Shown piece by piece: positions 63,695 to 64,000 of a stretch of DNA of 64,000 nucleotides. The translations under genes and the position numbers were made by a program. The notes under the pieces are model-generated. The model did not search any database, had not been told where the DNA came from, and saw only the letters and a list, made by a program, of their open reading frames with translations. Within the stretch, counting starts at the first letter, position 1. Each line of letters begins with the position of its first letter. Source of the DNA: Flavobacteriales bacterium (lineage in GTDB: Bacteria > Bacteroidota > Bacteroidia > CAIKAF01); assembly GCA_025451235.1 (NCBI GenBank), contig JANWKT010000024.1:62001-126000 (forward strand). The letters are read 5' to 3'.

Positions 63695-64000
63695 TTGGAC
63701 CTTCAGTTAATCCCCAACAGACCTGAGCCGTTGTACGTTTTGCTTTGCAGTCCCGAACATTTTAAGATCGTGGATGTTAAAAATGTGCATATGCAAGGCA
63801 ATTCAGGCAAGGAGGACCATCAGAAAGCATTGGAACAATGGCAGGCCATTTATAATATTTATTTATCTGAACATAAATCAGGAAATATTCTGGGAACAAA
63901 ATTCATTATTGGTGCAAGCAATTGTGAAGACATGGTGTTTTGTGCCAACCAAAGTTTTCCCTGGATCGATGTAAATGGAAAACCAATGGTGATTATGAGT
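63695..64000 (+). CDS. Dimethylarginine dimethylaminohydrolase/arginine deiminase-like protein, 3' end cut
   Basis: A reading frame from TTG 63695 runs 102 codons to the window edge without a stop. The peptide has NRPEPLYVLLCSPEHFKIVDVKNVHMQG, QWQAIYNIYL and CEDMVFCANQSFPWIDVNGKPMVIMS. This fits the start of the amidinotransferase/DDAH/arginine-deiminase superfamily: the CxP..FxV opening and the DxVFxAN motif, whose Asp lies in the substrate site. The active-site Cys and His lie beyond the window. A TTG start is weak; the next ATG is too far inside. It may be in one operon with the lipoprotein gene. Confidence 0.72.
   Translation, partial: MDLQLIPNRPEPLYVLLCSPEHFKIVDVKNVHMQGNSGKEDHQKALEQWQAIYNIYLSEHKSGNILGTKFIIGASNCEDMVFCANQSFPWIDVNGKPMVIMS

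Overview
This window is chromosomal DNA from a member of the Bacteroidota. The evidence is the set of type IX secretion (T9SS) cargo proteins with YPNP-type C-terminal sorting domains, a gliding-type CHU_C protein with SprB-like repeats, a TonB-dependent receptor paired with a DUF4249 lipoprotein, a DUF6913 protein, and repeated matches to the Bacteroidota -7 promoter motif TAnnTTTG. The order or family cannot be fixed from the sequence; a Chitinophagales/Sphingobacteriales-like relative is a guess. No phage, insertion sequence or CRISPR array is visible.

Layout. 1-7.4 kb: housekeeping genes (DUF6913 partial, ligA-prmC, a DUF481-like outer membrane protein, ribD) followed by a tightly overlapping run of EamA, YigZ/IMPACT and DoxX genes. 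7.4-11.1 kb: two divergent secreted propeller-type proteins. 11.2-24.3 kb: a one-strand block with a TPR membrane protein, a GT39-like glycosyltransferase, a UbiA-like protein, a VOC protein, a CNNM/HlyC transporter, a CASTOR/POLLUX-type channel, and two tandem reg_prop/Y_Y_Y propeller sensors. 24.4-34.7 kb: a glycine-rich T9SS cargo, a lone ExbD, a second GT39 enzyme, malic enzyme, NhaD antiporter and three small secreted proteins sharing one C-terminal domain. 34.7-39.2 kb: trxB, DUF4249/TonB receptor, and tRNA-Pro(GGG). 39.2-39.7 kb: a repeat-rich intergenic stretch. 39.7-48.2 kb: thioredoxin-fold T9SS cargo, racemase, a giant CHU_C protein, cinA, a TonB-CTD/MORN protein and an orphan LacI regulator. 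48.6-51.2 kb: two asparagine/serine-rich prion-like secreted proteins. 51.4-64 kb: valS, a BNR/sortilin-like T9SS protein, rsgA, kup, and a truncated DDAH/arginine-deiminase-like gene at the right edge.

The most unusual observation is that three predicted sensory membrane proteins (TPR protein 11234-12811; propeller proteins 19159-21717 and 21802-24318) end in the same C-terminal membrane module of about 90 residues. It aligns without gaps from the first helix through a Phe-Glu pair, a (G/A)-(G/I)-x-P turn and an Asn, to a Lys/Arg-rich tail. It sits where a histidine kinase or LytTR output domain is usually found. This may be an undescribed output or docking module. Other items of interest are three small secreted proteins sharing a short sorting-like C-terminal domain, the N/S-rich protein pair, a possible pseudoknot before valS, and several families of palindromic or direct intergenic repeats.
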